Source: Bacillota bacterium (GTDB lineage Bacteria; Bacillota_I; Bacilli_A; Erysipelotrichales; Erysipelotrichaceae). Taken from it: 64,000 nt of DNA. A program made the translations under genes and the position numbers. Shown here one piece after another: positions 16,475-25,152 of the stretch (the stretch's first letter is position 1; each line of letters starts with the position of its first letter). The stretch spans positions 62,001 to 126,000 of the forward strand of contig JAEWFD010000045.1 of assembly GCA_023388995.1 (NCBI GenBank), given 5' to 3'. The notes beneath the pieces are model-generated. The model was not told the DNA's origin. It searched no databases and worked only from the letters and a program-made list of their open reading frames with translations.

Positions 16475-17137
16475 TTAATAGCTTTGATCCGCTGCTTTTT
16501 GTTGTACCAGAGCAACACCGCTGCTTGTTCCGATGCGATCAGCACCCGCTTCAATCATCTTCTGCAAATCATCATATGAACGCACACCGCCAGCAGCCTT
16601 TACAAGCGCCTTATCCTGTACACTATCTTTCATAAGCTTCACATCCGCAAACGTTGCTCCGGCAGTTGAGAAGCCAGTAGATGTCTTCACAAAATGTGCA
16701 CCAGCTTCGACACACAACTTGCAAGCACGTATTTTTTCTTCCTCTGTAAGCAAGCACGTTTCAATAATAACTTTCACCACATTGCCTTGTGCTGCTGCAA
16801 CTACCGCTTTCACATCTTCCAAAACATATTCATCACGATGCTCTTTCAAGGCCCCGATATTGATAACCATATCAAATTCACCGGCACCATCTTCCAATGC
16901 AAAATTCGTTTCGGCAGCCTTTGCTTTGGTGCTGGTAGCCCCTAATGGAAAGCCAATCACTGTGCATACCTTCACAGAACTGCCTGCAAGTTCTTCCTTG
17001 CATATGCTTACCCAGGATGGGTTCACACATACAGAAGCAAACTCATACTCTTTTGCTTCTGCACATAGCTTTACTAGTTGGTCCTTTGTAGCATCTGCCT
17101 TCAACAAAGTATGATCAATATACTGATTTAATTTCAT
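16475..17137 (-). CDS. deoC: Deoxyribose-phosphate aldolase
   Basis: Class I aldolase that cleaves 2-deoxyribose-5-phosphate to glyceraldehyde-3-phosphate and acetaldehyde, the last step of deoxynucleoside catabolism. The 220-aa barrel has the Schiff-base lysine in FVKTSTGFSTAGAT, the catalytic-relay region EFDMVINIGALKEH, and KAAGGVRSYDDL. Its ATG overlaps the murE stop (ATGA), so it is coupled to a cell-wall gene, an unusual partner. Substrate would come from the nucleoside importer and phosphorylase in this window. Confidence 0.96.
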   Translation of the reverse strand: MKLNQYIDHTLLKADATKDQLVKLCAEAKEYEFASVCVNPSWVSICKEELAGSSVKVCTVIGFPLGATSTKAKAAETNFALEDGAGEFDMVINIGALKEHRDEYVLEDVKAVVAAAQGNVVKVIIETCLLTEEEKIRACKLCVEAGAHFVKTSTGFSTAGATFADVKLMKDSVQDKALVKAAGGVRSYDDLQKMIEAGADRIGTSSGVALVQQKAADQSY

Positions 17138-18594
17138 AATGTTTCTCCTTCTTCCATCAATTCACGAAGTGCTTCTTTCGCCACAATGTGGTCACCTGCA
17201 TAGTCTTCATCCCCATAATCACGGGCTAGAAAATCCTCATCACCTTTGCCGAGAATCAAGACTGTATCATCTTTATCAGCCAGGGCAATCGCTTGCTGGA
17301 TTGCTGCTTCGCGGGATTCAATAAAGACCGTTCTTTTGCTGGAAATACCACTGCGAATTTCATCCGCAATCTGTCTGGTGCTCTCATTTCGTGGATCTTC
17401 TTCTGTCAAAATAATAATATCACAATACTCATCACTTATCTTCCCTAAAATAGGTCTTTTTTTCGTATCCCTTTGTCCGGCGCTGCCAAACACCGTGATA
17501 ATTTTGCTGGTAGGTGGTGTAATTGCTTTTGCATACTCATAAATCTTATAGAATCCATCTGGTGTATGGGCATAATCAACAATCACTTGGAAATTCTGTC
17601 CTTCCTCGATTCGCTCAATTCGTCCTGAAACTTGCCCTAGATCGTTTACATGCTCCAAGATGGTTTCCAGCGGATAGCCAAGCGCCATAACGGAAGCAAT
17701 GGATGCCAGCAAATTGGAGACATTGAATGTTGCCAGCAAGTTGGTTTGTACTACAAACTTGTTATCTTTGTAGTATAGGACAAAAGTTGTACTATCCGGT
17801 TCCATCATGATATTATCAGCTCTTAAATCTGCGTCTTGGAATAAACTGTATGTTACAATCGGACATTTGCAAGCACCAGCAAACTCTTCATAGTAGGAGC
17901 CATCTTTATTCAGAATCGCGATTGCCTCCGGCGGCAATGCATAGAACAGCTTTTTCTTGGCTTCCAGATATCCTTCCATCGTACCATGAAAATCCAAATG
18001 CTCATGGGTAAGATTGGTGAATACACCAACATCAAAAACCACTGCATTCGTCCGTTTCAAATCCAAGCCATTGCTGGAAACTTCCATACTGACAGCTTGC
18101 ACACCCTGTTCATACATATCATGCAATGTGCGATGCAGATAGATGGCTTCCGGGGTTGTATACGGAGAAGGAATCTTTACGTCATTGTATTCAATGGAGA
18201 TCGTTCCGATGTATCCGCAGTTCAGCTGCAAACGGTTCAGCAATTGATAGGTAATATAGGAAACTGTGCTTTTGCCGTTGGTCCCGGTTACGCCCAGCAC
18301 CTTCATCTTGCTGCTGACATGATCATAATACTTGTCAGCCACGATATTCAGCGCATCCAATACATCCGGTACTGTGATATACACAATGCCCGGTACCTTT
18401 GTTTCAATTTCATCACTATGGACGATGCAAACTGCACCCTTGTCAATTGCATTCTGAATATATTGATGCCCGTCATAGTGCAAACCCTTTACACAAAAAA
18501 ACATGCCATGTTCTTTCATATCTCTGGAATCCTGCGACAAATGTTCAATGCCAATCTGCGGTGCTCCTGCAAATAATTCATGTAAGTATTTCAT
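17134..18594 (-). CDS. murE: UDP-N-acetylmuramyl-tripeptide synthetase
   Basis: ATP-dependent ligase adding the third amino acid to UDP-MurNAc-L-Ala-D-Glu in peptidoglycan synthesis. The start is the ATG at 18592-18594, preceded by AAGGAG; a longer frame to 18639 would overlap mtaB. The 486-aa protein has LGVTGTNGKSTVSYI (P-loop), GTISIEYNDVKIPSPYTTPE, the carbamylated-lysine region FHGTMEGYLEAKKKLF and VDYAHTPDGF. The substrate motif reads EDPRNE where DAP-adding enzymes have DNPRxE; the retained Arg favours meso-diaminopimelate, but this is not certain. Confidence 0.93.
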   Translation of the reverse strand: MKYLHELFAGAPQIGIEHLSQDSRDMKEHGMFFCVKGLHYDGHQYIQNAIDKGAVCIVHSDEIETKVPGIVYITVPDVLDALNIVADKYYDHVSSKMKVLGVTGTNGKSTVSYITYQLLNRLQLNCGYIGTISIEYNDVKIPSPYTTPEAIYLHRTLHDMYEQGVQAVSMEVSSNGLDLKRTNAVVFDVGVFTNLTHEHLDFHGTMEGYLEAKKKLFYALPPEAIAILNKDGSYYEEFAGACKCPIVTYSLFQDADLRADNIMMEPDSTTFVLYYKDNKFVVQTNLLATFNVSNLLASIASVMALGYPLETILEHVNDLGQVSGRIERIEEGQNFQVIVDYAHTPDGFYKIYEYAKAITPPTSKIITVFGSAGQRDTKKRPILGKISDEYCDIIILTEEDPRNESTRQIADEIRSGISSKRTVFIESREAAIQQAIALADKDDTVLILGKGDEDFLARDYGDEDYAGDHIVAKEALRELMEEGETL

Positions 18595-18604
18595 GCTGTT
18601 CTCC

Positions 18605-19915
18605 TTATGCCAGATGTCCGTAACAAGCATCTTCGTCATAGGAATCGATGATCACGGAAACCATCGCCCCCTTCAATACCCTTGTACTCTTTTCAACGAC
18701 AACTTTGATATATTCACTGGAATATCCATAGTGACTGCCACTTTCCGAATGCTCCATCAAGACAGCTAATTCGGACCCCACAAACTTTGCATGATATGCC
18801 AGCTTCAATTCCTTGGATAGAGATAACAGCGTATTCACACGTTCTTTCTTTTCTTTCTCATCCACATGTTCTCCCATTAAGGCCGCAACAGTTCGTTCAC
18901 GCTTGGAATACGGAAATACATGCAAGAACGATAATTCACATTGCTTGATGAATGCGACTGTACGTTCAAAGTCTTCCCTGCTTTCTTTCGGAAAACCAAC
19001 AATCACATCACTGGAAATGCTGACCAGCGGATTCACACGACGGATTTCCTGCACTTTCGCATAGAACTCTTCTGTATTATACTTCCGGTTCATTGCCTTT
19101 AAGGTATCATCCGTTCCTGATTGCAGCGGGATATGGAAGTGCTTGGCAATCCGGTCTTCCTGCTCTGCAAGAGCAATCAATTCCGATGTCAATTCAACTG
19201 CCTCAATCGAAGAAAGACGCAGACGTTTTAACTTTGGCACTTCATTCAGCAAACGCTTGATTAAGGTATATAAATCACTTTGCTGATCGACCCCGTAGCG
19301 ACCCGTATGAATACCCGCCAAAACAATCTCCTGATGTCCTTTTTCTGTCAGCTCTTGGGCAGATGCCACGGCTCGCTCAACAGATAGAGAACGCTCTTTT
19401 CCTCTCGTAAAGGGTATAATGCAGTAAGAGCAGAACTGATTGCAGCCATCTTGCACCTTCAAATACGCACGTACCTGATCAAACTGCAGCACCCCTTGTT
19501 CTTCAAATGTCGCATCTTTGCGCACATCAAATAGTTTCACCGAAGGCAGCACAACTTCTTGTTTCTTTTGCTTGCCCATAAATTCCTCAACAGCCTTAAC
19601 CACTTCTTGCTTCCCGCTCGTGCCAATCAGCACGTCGACTCCTTCCAGCTTCAGTAAGTCTTCTGCATTAGTTTGCACATAGCAGCCAACGACACAAACA
19701 ACAGCATTGGGATTCTGCTTGATTGCCTGCCGCACTTTTTGCCGGCTTTTGCTTGCTGCCGTATTCGTAACAGCACAGGTATGGATGACATAAACATCAG
19801 ATGCTTCATGGAAACCAACTTGCTGGTATCCATGAGCCAGAAAGTCTTCGACCATGCCTTGCGATTCGTATGTATTGACTTTACAGCCAAGCGTATGTAT
19901 TGCGAATGTATTCAT
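18605..19915 (-). CDS. mtaB: tRNA t6A37 methylthiotransferase MtaB
   Basis: Radical-SAM enzyme that converts t6A37 to ms2t6A37 in tRNAs reading ANN codons. The 436-aa protein has the N-terminal UPF0004 domain with three cysteines (TLGCKVNTYES, THTCAVTN-type, VVGCYVQ) for the auxiliary cluster, the radical-SAM triad CNQFCSYCIIPFTRG and a C-terminal TRAM-like domain. RBS GGAGTG. It lies between an unknown gene and murE with very short gaps. Confidence 0.95.
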   Translation of the reverse strand: MNTFAIHTLGCKVNTYESQGMVEDFLAHGYQQVGFHEASDVYVIHTCAVTNTAASKSRQKVRQAIKQNPNAVVCVVGCYVQTNAEDLLKLEGVDVLIGTSGKQEVVKAVEEFMGKQKKQEVVLPSVKLFDVRKDATFEEQGVLQFDQVRAYLKVQDGCNQFCSYCIIPFTRGKERSLSVERAVASAQELTEKGHQEIVLAGIHTGRYGVDQQSDLYTLIKRLLNEVPKLKRLRLSSIEAVELTSELIALAEQEDRIAKHFHIPLQSGTDDTLKAMNRKYNTEEFYAKVQEIRRVNPLVSISSDVIVGFPKESREDFERTVAFIKQCELSFLHVFPYSKRERTVAALMGEHVDEKEKKERVNTLLSLSKELKLAYHAKFVGSELAVLMEHSESGSHYGYSSEYIKVVVEKSTRVLKGAMVSVIIDSYDEDACYGHLA

Positions 19916-19926
19916 CTTCTCACTCC

Positions 19927-20697
19927 TTAAAAAAGCCCCAGCACTTTCTTGCGATCCAGTTGCCGCAAGACAGCTGCCTGACAGCTTTGCGAATAAAATC
20001 CTTGTTCCACTCCATATTGCAAAGCTTCTCTCTTGTTTCCTTGCACCAGCAAGCGTGCCATTGTTTGCTGCTGTTCCCTTGTCAGTACAAAGGGATTCGC
20101 AGTTTCATCAAAAAGCGGAACCAGCAAACATTCTGTATCCTTCCGCAGATAGAATTTGTGCAGCTGCGAGTGGTAGAAAACGGCAGTATCCGCTTCCTGC
20201 AAAACATAGGTTGTCGGTACAAATATGCCATCAAAACAAGCAGTTCCATATAGATCCATGATCACATGGCGATAGTCCTTGCGCAATGCCTGATATTGTT
20301 TTCGTTCAAAAACGATCATCTCCTGCTGATAGATTTGATTCAATCTTTGATCAAAAAAAGAGATCACGCACGATGTTCCTTCATATTGAAAAACGGGCAA
20401 TGCAGTATAGCACTGCATCAAATCAATATTCATGATCCGCACCCGTTCATTGTAGTCTAAAACCGTCCAATATTGCTCTATTTCATCCATGAACAAGCAG
20501 TATGCCTGTTCGATGGCTAGTTTATTGGCCAATGATTGCAAACTCGCACTTGCTTCCAGATAATCCCATTCTTGTTTTAAAACAAGAGGCTTGCCCTGCC
20601 ATTGCTTCAGATATGTTGCAACCAGCTGTTTCTCGATATTGGATTTCGTCAGCATCCGGGGAATTTGTTTTTCCAGGATCGCACAAAAGCGTTTCAT
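19927..20697 (-). CDS. Uncharacterised 256-aa protein in the rsmE-mtaB operon
   Basis: I do not recognise the family. It is soluble, with no signal or membrane segment, rich in Gln and Tyr. The N terminus is basic and helical (ILEKQIPRMLTKSNIEKQLV); the middle is mixed alpha/beta (TSCVISFFDQRLNQIYQQEM, then DLYGTACFDGIFVPTTYVLQ); the C terminus looks helical (REQQQTMARLLVQGNKREAL). The ATG overlaps the rsmE stop (ATGA) and the stop is 12 bp before mtaB, so it is co-translated with two RNA-modification genes. A role near tRNA/rRNA modification is only suggested by position. Confidence 0.75.
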   Translation of the reverse strand: MKRFCAILEKQIPRMLTKSNIEKQLVATYLKQWQGKPLVLKQEWDYLEASASLQSLANKLAIEQAYCLFMDEIEQYWTVLDYNERVRIMNIDLMQCYTALPVFQYEGTSCVISFFDQRLNQIYQQEMIVFERKQYQALRKDYRHVIMDLYGTACFDGIFVPTTYVLQEADTAVFYHSQLHKFYLRKDTECLLVPLFDETANPFVLTREQQQTMARLLVQGNKREALQYGVEQGFYSQSCQAAVLRQLDRKKVLGLF

Positions 20698-21431
20698 CGG
20701 GAAAGCTCCATTTCATAAGATATGGCAGCCAGTGCATAGATCCCGGCACTCTCCGCCCGTAAGATCCGCGGCCCTAATGCGCAAGTTCGATAACCGTGTG
20801 CTTCCAGTTTGGAAACTTCCTGCTGTTCCAAACCACCTTCGCAGCCTACTACCAAAAGCAACGACTGACCGGCTTTTAAAGATGTAACAACATCCTTCAG
20901 CACACTATGCTCGTTGGCTTCTTCGTAAGCAACCAATTTATAATCGACCGCATCAAATTGTCTCAGCAATTCATCCAAAGACATCGTATCATGTACGAGT
21001 GGATAACTGCTGCGCCGTGCTTGTTCTGCCGCTTCGATCACAATTTTCTGCCATCGCTGCTGCTTCTTGTCTTTCTTCTCATCCATTACTTTCACAACCG
21101 TCCGTTTGGTTATCAGCGGCACAATGTCGCTGACACCGAATTCCGCTGCTTTTTGCAGAAAATAATCGAACCGGTCTCCTTTGATGATGCTTTGGGCAAT
21201 CACCACCCGGCAAGGCAGCTCGGAAGACTGCATGATCTCATGCACGACTTGCCCTTTGACTTGCTTTTCTTCAATGGTTAGGGTAACCAGGTATTTTTTT
21301 TGTGTTGGATCAACAACATATACTTGCCGTCCGGTTTCATATCGCATGACATGCACCAGATGGTGCACTTGTTCTTGATCAAATACGACTTCCTGATTAA
21401 AAATTGCTGTTGTTACAAAATACTGTTGCAT
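20694..21431 (-). CDS. rsmE: 16S rRNA m3U1498 methyltransferase RsmE
   Basis: SPOUT-family, SAM-dependent enzyme methylating U1498 of 16S rRNA. I start at the ATG 21429-21431 (MQQYFVTTAIFNQEVVFDQE), 22 codons inside the longest frame, which fits the family N terminus. 245 aa: a PUA-like N-terminal domain (HHLVHVMRYETGRQVYVVDP), then the trefoil-knot SAM site VVGCEGGLEQQEV (family GPEGG, here GCEGG) and LGPRILRAESAGIYALAAI. It is the first gene of the run to deoC and the YbjQ-family gene. Confidence 0.94.
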   Translation of the reverse strand: MQQYFVTTAIFNQEVVFDQEQVHHLVHVMRYETGRQVYVVDPTQKKYLVTLTIEEKQVKGQVVHEIMQSSELPCRVVIAQSIIKGDRFDYFLQKAAEFGVSDIVPLITKRTVVKVMDEKKDKKQQRWQKIVIEAAEQARRSSYPLVHDTMSLDELLRQFDAVDYKLVAYEEANEHSVLKDVVTSLKAGQSLLLVVGCEGGLEQQEVSKLEAHGYRTCALGPRILRAESAGIYALAAISYEMELSR

Positions 21432-21496
21432 AAAATCACCGACTATAGTGTACCATATTTTCCGAAGTCGTGCAGTAAACTTTCTATAACATTCCA

Positions 21497-21523
21497 CAAA
21501 AAAAGCTGCCCAAAGGCAGCTTT
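21497..21523 (-). terminator. Terminator after clpB
   Basis: AAAGCTGCC-TTTG-GGCAGCTTT with a T run on the minus strand; it starts inside the end of clpB. Confidence 0.88.
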
Positions 21524-24065
21524 AGACTTCAATATAAAATTGGTTATTTCTTACCTGCAGCTTCCAGTCAGCACGATCTTGGATTGTTGTTTCAATCATC
21601 TTTCGTGCCAGCATCGATTCCAGATTACGTTGCATGTAGCGGCGCATTGGTCGTGCACCGTATACTGTATCACTGCCTTGTTCAACAATTAAGTCAATGA
21701 CACTTTCATCATATTCCAAATAGACACTTTGGTTGCGCAGACGAAGCACCAGTTCATCCATGAATTTTCTTGCTATTTCCCGCATCGTAGTTGGTGACAA
21801 AGCATCAAAGATGACAATTTCATCAATCCGGTTAATAAATTCCGGTTTGAAATGCTGGCGAAGTGCTTGCATATACTGCGTTTCCTGCATGTCCTTAGTA
21901 CCGCTAGCACCACTTCCTAAGTTGCTGGTCATAATCAAAATGGTGTTCTTGAAGTCAACCGTTATCCCTTTGGAGTCGGTGATGCGACCATCGTCCAGTA
22001 TTTGCAGCAATACATGGAATACATCCGGATGAGCTTTTTCTACTTCATCCAGCAAAACAATGCTATAAGGTTGGCGTCGTACTGCTTCTGTTAATTGCCC
22101 GCCTTCTTCATATCCAACGTATCCCGGAGGCGCACCAATCAATCTGGCAACACTATGTTTCTCCATATACTCTGACATATCGATCCGAACCATTTTCGTT
22201 TCGCTGTCAAATAAAGCAACAGCCAAAGCCTTCGCAACTTCCGTTTTACCCACACCTGTTGGACCTAGGAATAAGAAGCTGCCAATCGGCTTGCTTTCAT
22301 CTTGAATTTGCGCCTTGGATCGCAAGATTGCCTGAGACACAACATCCAGCGCTTCATCCTGTCCCTTAACGCGCAACTTCAATTCGTCTTTCAAATGCAG
22401 CAGCTTTTGTCTCATGCTGGTCATGAGCTTGCCCACTTCAATTTGCGTCCATTTAGAAACAATTCCGGCAATCATCTCTTCATCAACAATTTCCCGCAGC
22501 AAAGTTTTCCCTTCTGCGTTATTTTGCAGGGTTGCCAGTTTGCGTTCCAATTCAGGAAGTGTTGCATATTGGAGCTTCGCAGCCTTTTCATAAAGTGCCG
22601 CATTCTGTGCTTGTTCCAATTCTACTTTTGCACGCTCGATTTCCTCTTTGATTTTCTTTTGCTGTTCGAGTTCCTGCTTTTCTTTGAGCCAGATTGCTTC
22701 CAGTTTGCTTTTATCTTCCTTCCATCCATTCAGCTCTTCCCGGAGTTCCGCCAAGCGCTCCTTGGTTTTCGCATCTGCTTCTTTCTTCAATGCCATCTCT
22801 TCAATCTCTGCTTGCATAATCTTTCGATTCAAAGCATCCAGCTCACTTGGCATCGAGTCAATCTGAACCCGAATGGATGCACAAGCTTCATCAATCAAGT
22901 CAATTGCTTTATCCGGCAAAAACCGGTCGGCAATATAGCGTGAGGATAAATTGGCAGCCGCAATGATTGCTTCATCCAAAATCTGCACGCCATGATGTGA
23001 CTCAAAGCGATCTTTCAGTCCTCTCAAAATCGATACGGTATCGTCGATGGTTGGTTCTTGCACCTGCACTTTTTGGAACCGCCGTTCCAAAGCCGCATCT
23101 TTTTCAATATATTGGCGATATTCATGGAAGGTTGTTGCACCGATACAACGTAACTCACCGCGTGCCAGCATCGGTTTCAGCAAGTTCGCTGCGTCCATGG
23201 CACCATCTGTTTTGCCTGCTCCGACCAAGTTATGAATTTCATCAATGAAGAGGACAATTTCCCCATCCGCTTCTTCGATTTCTTGAAGCACCGCTTTTAG
23301 GCGTTCTTCAAATTCACCACGATACTTTGCACCGGCAATCAAGGAACCCATGTCCAACTCTATAATTCGTTTATTTTGCAGGCCGAACGGGACGTCCCCT
23401 TTCATAATACGCCACGCCAATCCCTCAACAATAGCTGTTTTCCCAACTCCCGGTTCCCCGATAAGAATCGGATTATTTTTTGTTTTTCGTGACAAGATTT
23501 GCACTACCCGGCGAATTTCTTCATCCCGGCCGATGATCGGGTCTAATTTTCCGTTTCGTACATCCTCTACCAAGTCACGTCCATATTTTTCAAGAGCTTG
23601 CAGTTGCTCCTCTGAATTCATTTGATTCATTGCTCTTCCTCCTTTCAACTGATGGTACAGCGAAAGCATGGTGCTTTCCTCTAGTTGAATCAAGTTTTTC
23701 ACTGCTGTTGAAGCATGCTTGTAATACAGCGCAAACCACATGGCGGTAACGCTGACATAGGTTTCTTGTTCTTTGGTACTCCATACCTGCGCTTCCTGCA
23801 TTGCTTCATATACTTCTTTGGAGAGTGAAGGCTCACTGCCTTCATTCACGACCGGCAACTGCCGGATCTGATTCTCCAATACTTGCAATACTTGTTTTAT
23901 TTGGATTTTCTGTTTTTTTAGGATTCGTGTAATAGGCGTATCTTGTTTCAGGATCTGCTTCATCAAATGGCATCCCATTACTTGCGGATTTTTTCGCTGC
24001 TTAACCTCTTCTATGGCTTCCATAAAAACCTTCTGCAGTCCTTCATTCATCTTCTCAAAATGCAT
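21522..24065 (-). CDS. clpB: Disaggregase chaperone ClpB
   Basis: Hexameric AAA+ disaggregase working with DnaK to rescue aggregated proteins. 847 aa: a divergent N domain (1-145), NBD1 with Walker A GEPGVGKTA and Walker B IVLFIDEIHN, a coiled-coil M domain (about 410-525, charged and heptad-rich), and NBD2 with GPTGVGKTE and VLLDEVEKAHPDV. A strong internal Shine-Dalgarno (AAAGGAGG at 23639-23646) precedes an in-frame ATG at 23630, which would give the N-domain-less form. It is controlled by two CIRCE elements around a consensus promoter, so HrcA regulation is expected. Confidence 0.97.
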   Translation of the reverse strand: MHFEKMNEGLQKVFMEAIEEVKQRKNPQVMGCHLMKQILKQDTPITRILKKQKIQIKQVLQVLENQIRQLPVVNEGSEPSLSKEVYEAMQEAQVWSTKEQETYVSVTAMWFALYYKHASTAVKNLIQLEESTMLSLYHQLKGGRAMNQMNSEEQLQALEKYGRDLVEDVRNGKLDPIIGRDEEIRRVVQILSRKTKNNPILIGEPGVGKTAIVEGLAWRIMKGDVPFGLQNKRIIELDMGSLIAGAKYRGEFEERLKAVLQEIEEADGEIVLFIDEIHNLVGAGKTDGAMDAANLLKPMLARGELRCIGATTFHEYRQYIEKDAALERRFQKVQVQEPTIDDTVSILRGLKDRFESHHGVQILDEAIIAAANLSSRYIADRFLPDKAIDLIDEACASIRVQIDSMPSELDALNRKIMQAEIEEMALKKEADAKTKERLAELREELNGWKEDKSKLEAIWLKEKQELEQQKKIKEEIERAKVELEQAQNAALYEKAAKLQYATLPELERKLATLQNNAEGKTLLREIVDEEMIAGIVSKWTQIEVGKLMTSMRQKLLHLKDELKLRVKGQDEALDVVSQAILRSKAQIQDESKPIGSFLFLGPTGVGKTEVAKALAVALFDSETKMVRIDMSEYMEKHSVARLIGAPPGYVGYEEGGQLTEAVRRQPYSIVLLDEVEKAHPDVFHVLLQILDDGRITDSKGITVDFKNTILIMTSNLGSGASGTKDMQETQYMQALRQHFKPEFINRIDEIVIFDALSPTTMREIARKFMDELVLRLRNQSVYLEYDESVIDLIVEQGSDTVYGARPMRRYMQRNLESMLARKMIETTIQDRADWKLQVRNNQFYIEV

Positions 24066-24077
24066 CCAATCACCTCT

Positions 24078-24104
24078 TTAGCACTCTCTTACACTATGTG
24101 CTAA
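24078..24104. promoter_or_regulatory. CIRCE element 1 (HrcA operator)
   Basis: TTAGCACTC-N9-ATGTGCTAA: the left arm is a perfect CIRCE half, the right arm differs from GAGTGCTAA at two bases. It lies 12 bp upstream of the clpB ATG. Confidence 0.85.
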
Positions 24105-24108
24105 ATGT

Positions 24109-24136
24109 AGTATAGCACATCCGTTAGCAATGTCAA
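24109..24136 (-). promoter_or_regulatory. Sigma-A promoter of clpB
   Basis: TTGACA (24131-24136), 16-bp spacer, TATACT (24109-24114) on the minus strand. The -35 overlaps CIRCE element 2 and the transcription start falls at CIRCE element 1. Confidence 0.85.
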
Positions 24137-24150
24137 GCATAGAGTGCTAA
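24124..24150. promoter_or_regulatory. CIRCE element 2 (HrcA operator)
   Basis: TTAGCAATG-N9-GAGTGCTAA: the right arm is perfect, the left arm keeps six of nine bases. Together with element 1 it brackets the clpB promoter. Confidence 0.8.
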
Positions 24151-24229
24151 TTTCTTTATCTTCAGATATCATTTTTAACTTCTAAAAAAGACCAAGACTA
24201 AGGAGCAGTGAGATAAGTAAACAAGCAAA

Positions 24230-24263
24230 CCGGTGAGGAAAAAATTCCTCACCGGCTATGTTT
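24230..24263. terminator. Hairpin downstream of the P-loop kinase gene
   Basis: Perfect 11-bp stem CCGGTGAGGAA / TTCCTCACCGG with an A-rich loop. The T run is poor on either strand (TATGTTTTT on plus, TTTGC on minus), so terminator efficiency is uncertain. Confidence 0.55.
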
Positions 24264-24300
24264 TTCGGCGGTATAAATAGAGAAAAGACCACCTAATACT

Positions 24301-24879
24301 CTACGATAAAAACTTCAATGCTCTATCAATAGCCGTGTCCCACGGTCTTGATTCCAACAGAGGAATTTCTAACCCTTTGCACATATCGGAAATCCAGTTG
24401 CCATATGCGACACTTATTGCAGCTCTGAAATTCTGTGTGTTTCCCCCTTCTCTATCTAAATAGTTTTGTACTATTTGATTTTCATCAGCTTCCTGTATGA
24501 AAAGGGATTTCACCTCAGGATTATCAAAAGAAGCGGCAAATTCGGGATAGAGAAAATCTCCTTCAATAATGACCGGAACACCTGCTTCAATATGATTATC
24601 AACAATCGCTTTCAGTGCCGGTGTTATTTCTTTACTTACACGAATTAGCCAATCAACATTTCCGGAGATTCCAATATCTTTCCAATTTACCCCGGTGCTC
24701 CAATAATTAATTGCCGAAAGTTCTTCTGTTGTTGTCATAGCCTTTATCGCTTGACCGATATCGTCTATCTCTAATACACTCAGCTCATAGTAGCGTGCTA
24801 ATTCATAGGCAATACTCGATTTGCCGACTCCAGAAGGTCCGCCTATTAATAAAACTGTCCAATTTCTATTCTTTTTCAA
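24301..24879 (-). CDS. P-loop NTPase, small-molecule kinase-like
   Basis: 192-aa AAA/adenylate-kinase-like protein with Walker A GGPSGVGKSSIAYELA at residues 13-28, then EIDDIGQAIKAM, a helical lid region, and VPVIIEGDFLYPEF, which resembles the substrate-acid position of 2-phosphoglycerate-kinase-like or zeta-toxin-like folds. The start is TTG (24877-24879) with AGAGGT 8 bases upstream. It stands alone between two hairpins, outside the clpB and spoIIA operons. Substrate unknown; possibly a horizontally acquired resistance-type kinase, but I see no proof. Confidence 0.7.
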   Translation of the reverse strand: MKKNRNWTVLLIGGPSGVGKSSIAYELARYYELSVLEIDDIGQAIKAMTTTEELSAINYWSTGVNWKDIGISGNVDWLIRVSKEITPALKAIVDNHIEAGVPVIIEGDFLYPEFAASFDNPEVKSLFIQEADENQIVQNYLDREGGNTQNFRAAISVAYGNWISDMCKGLEIPLLESRPWDTAIDRALKFLS

Positions 24880-25072
24880 TATAATTACCTCTCTTTTAGG
24901 AAAGTTAAATCAATATCACTCTCCATATTTTTTCGCCCATAAAAGCAACTCATTTCACGTCAACTCCTATTTGTATCTAGATTCCTGAAATAGAAATCGA
25001 GTTTAGAAAGATCTAGACAATAGTTTTCCGTAAGTGTAGCAACATTTTCTATGGTTACTATTTTCTATCATA

Positions 25073-25118
25073 ACAAAAACTGATATAGTATGCAAACAAC
25101 TGTATCAGTTTTTGTTTT
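25073..25118. terminator. Bidirectional terminator after sigF
   Basis: AAACTGATA ... TATCAGTTT arms around a 17-nt loop, with T-rich tails on both strands (TTGTTTT on plus, TTGTTAT on minus). It closes the spoIIA operon. Confidence 0.7.
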
Positions 25119-25152
25119 CTTATATCAGAGCATGTTAACTCGATCTTTTTTC

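Noticed and set aside
22302..22943. Long plus-strand open frame (213 codons) opposite clpB
   Set aside because: It mirrors the coiled-coil M domain of clpB; its Phe/Leu/Gln-rich composition is the reverse complement of Glu/Lys/Leu codons.
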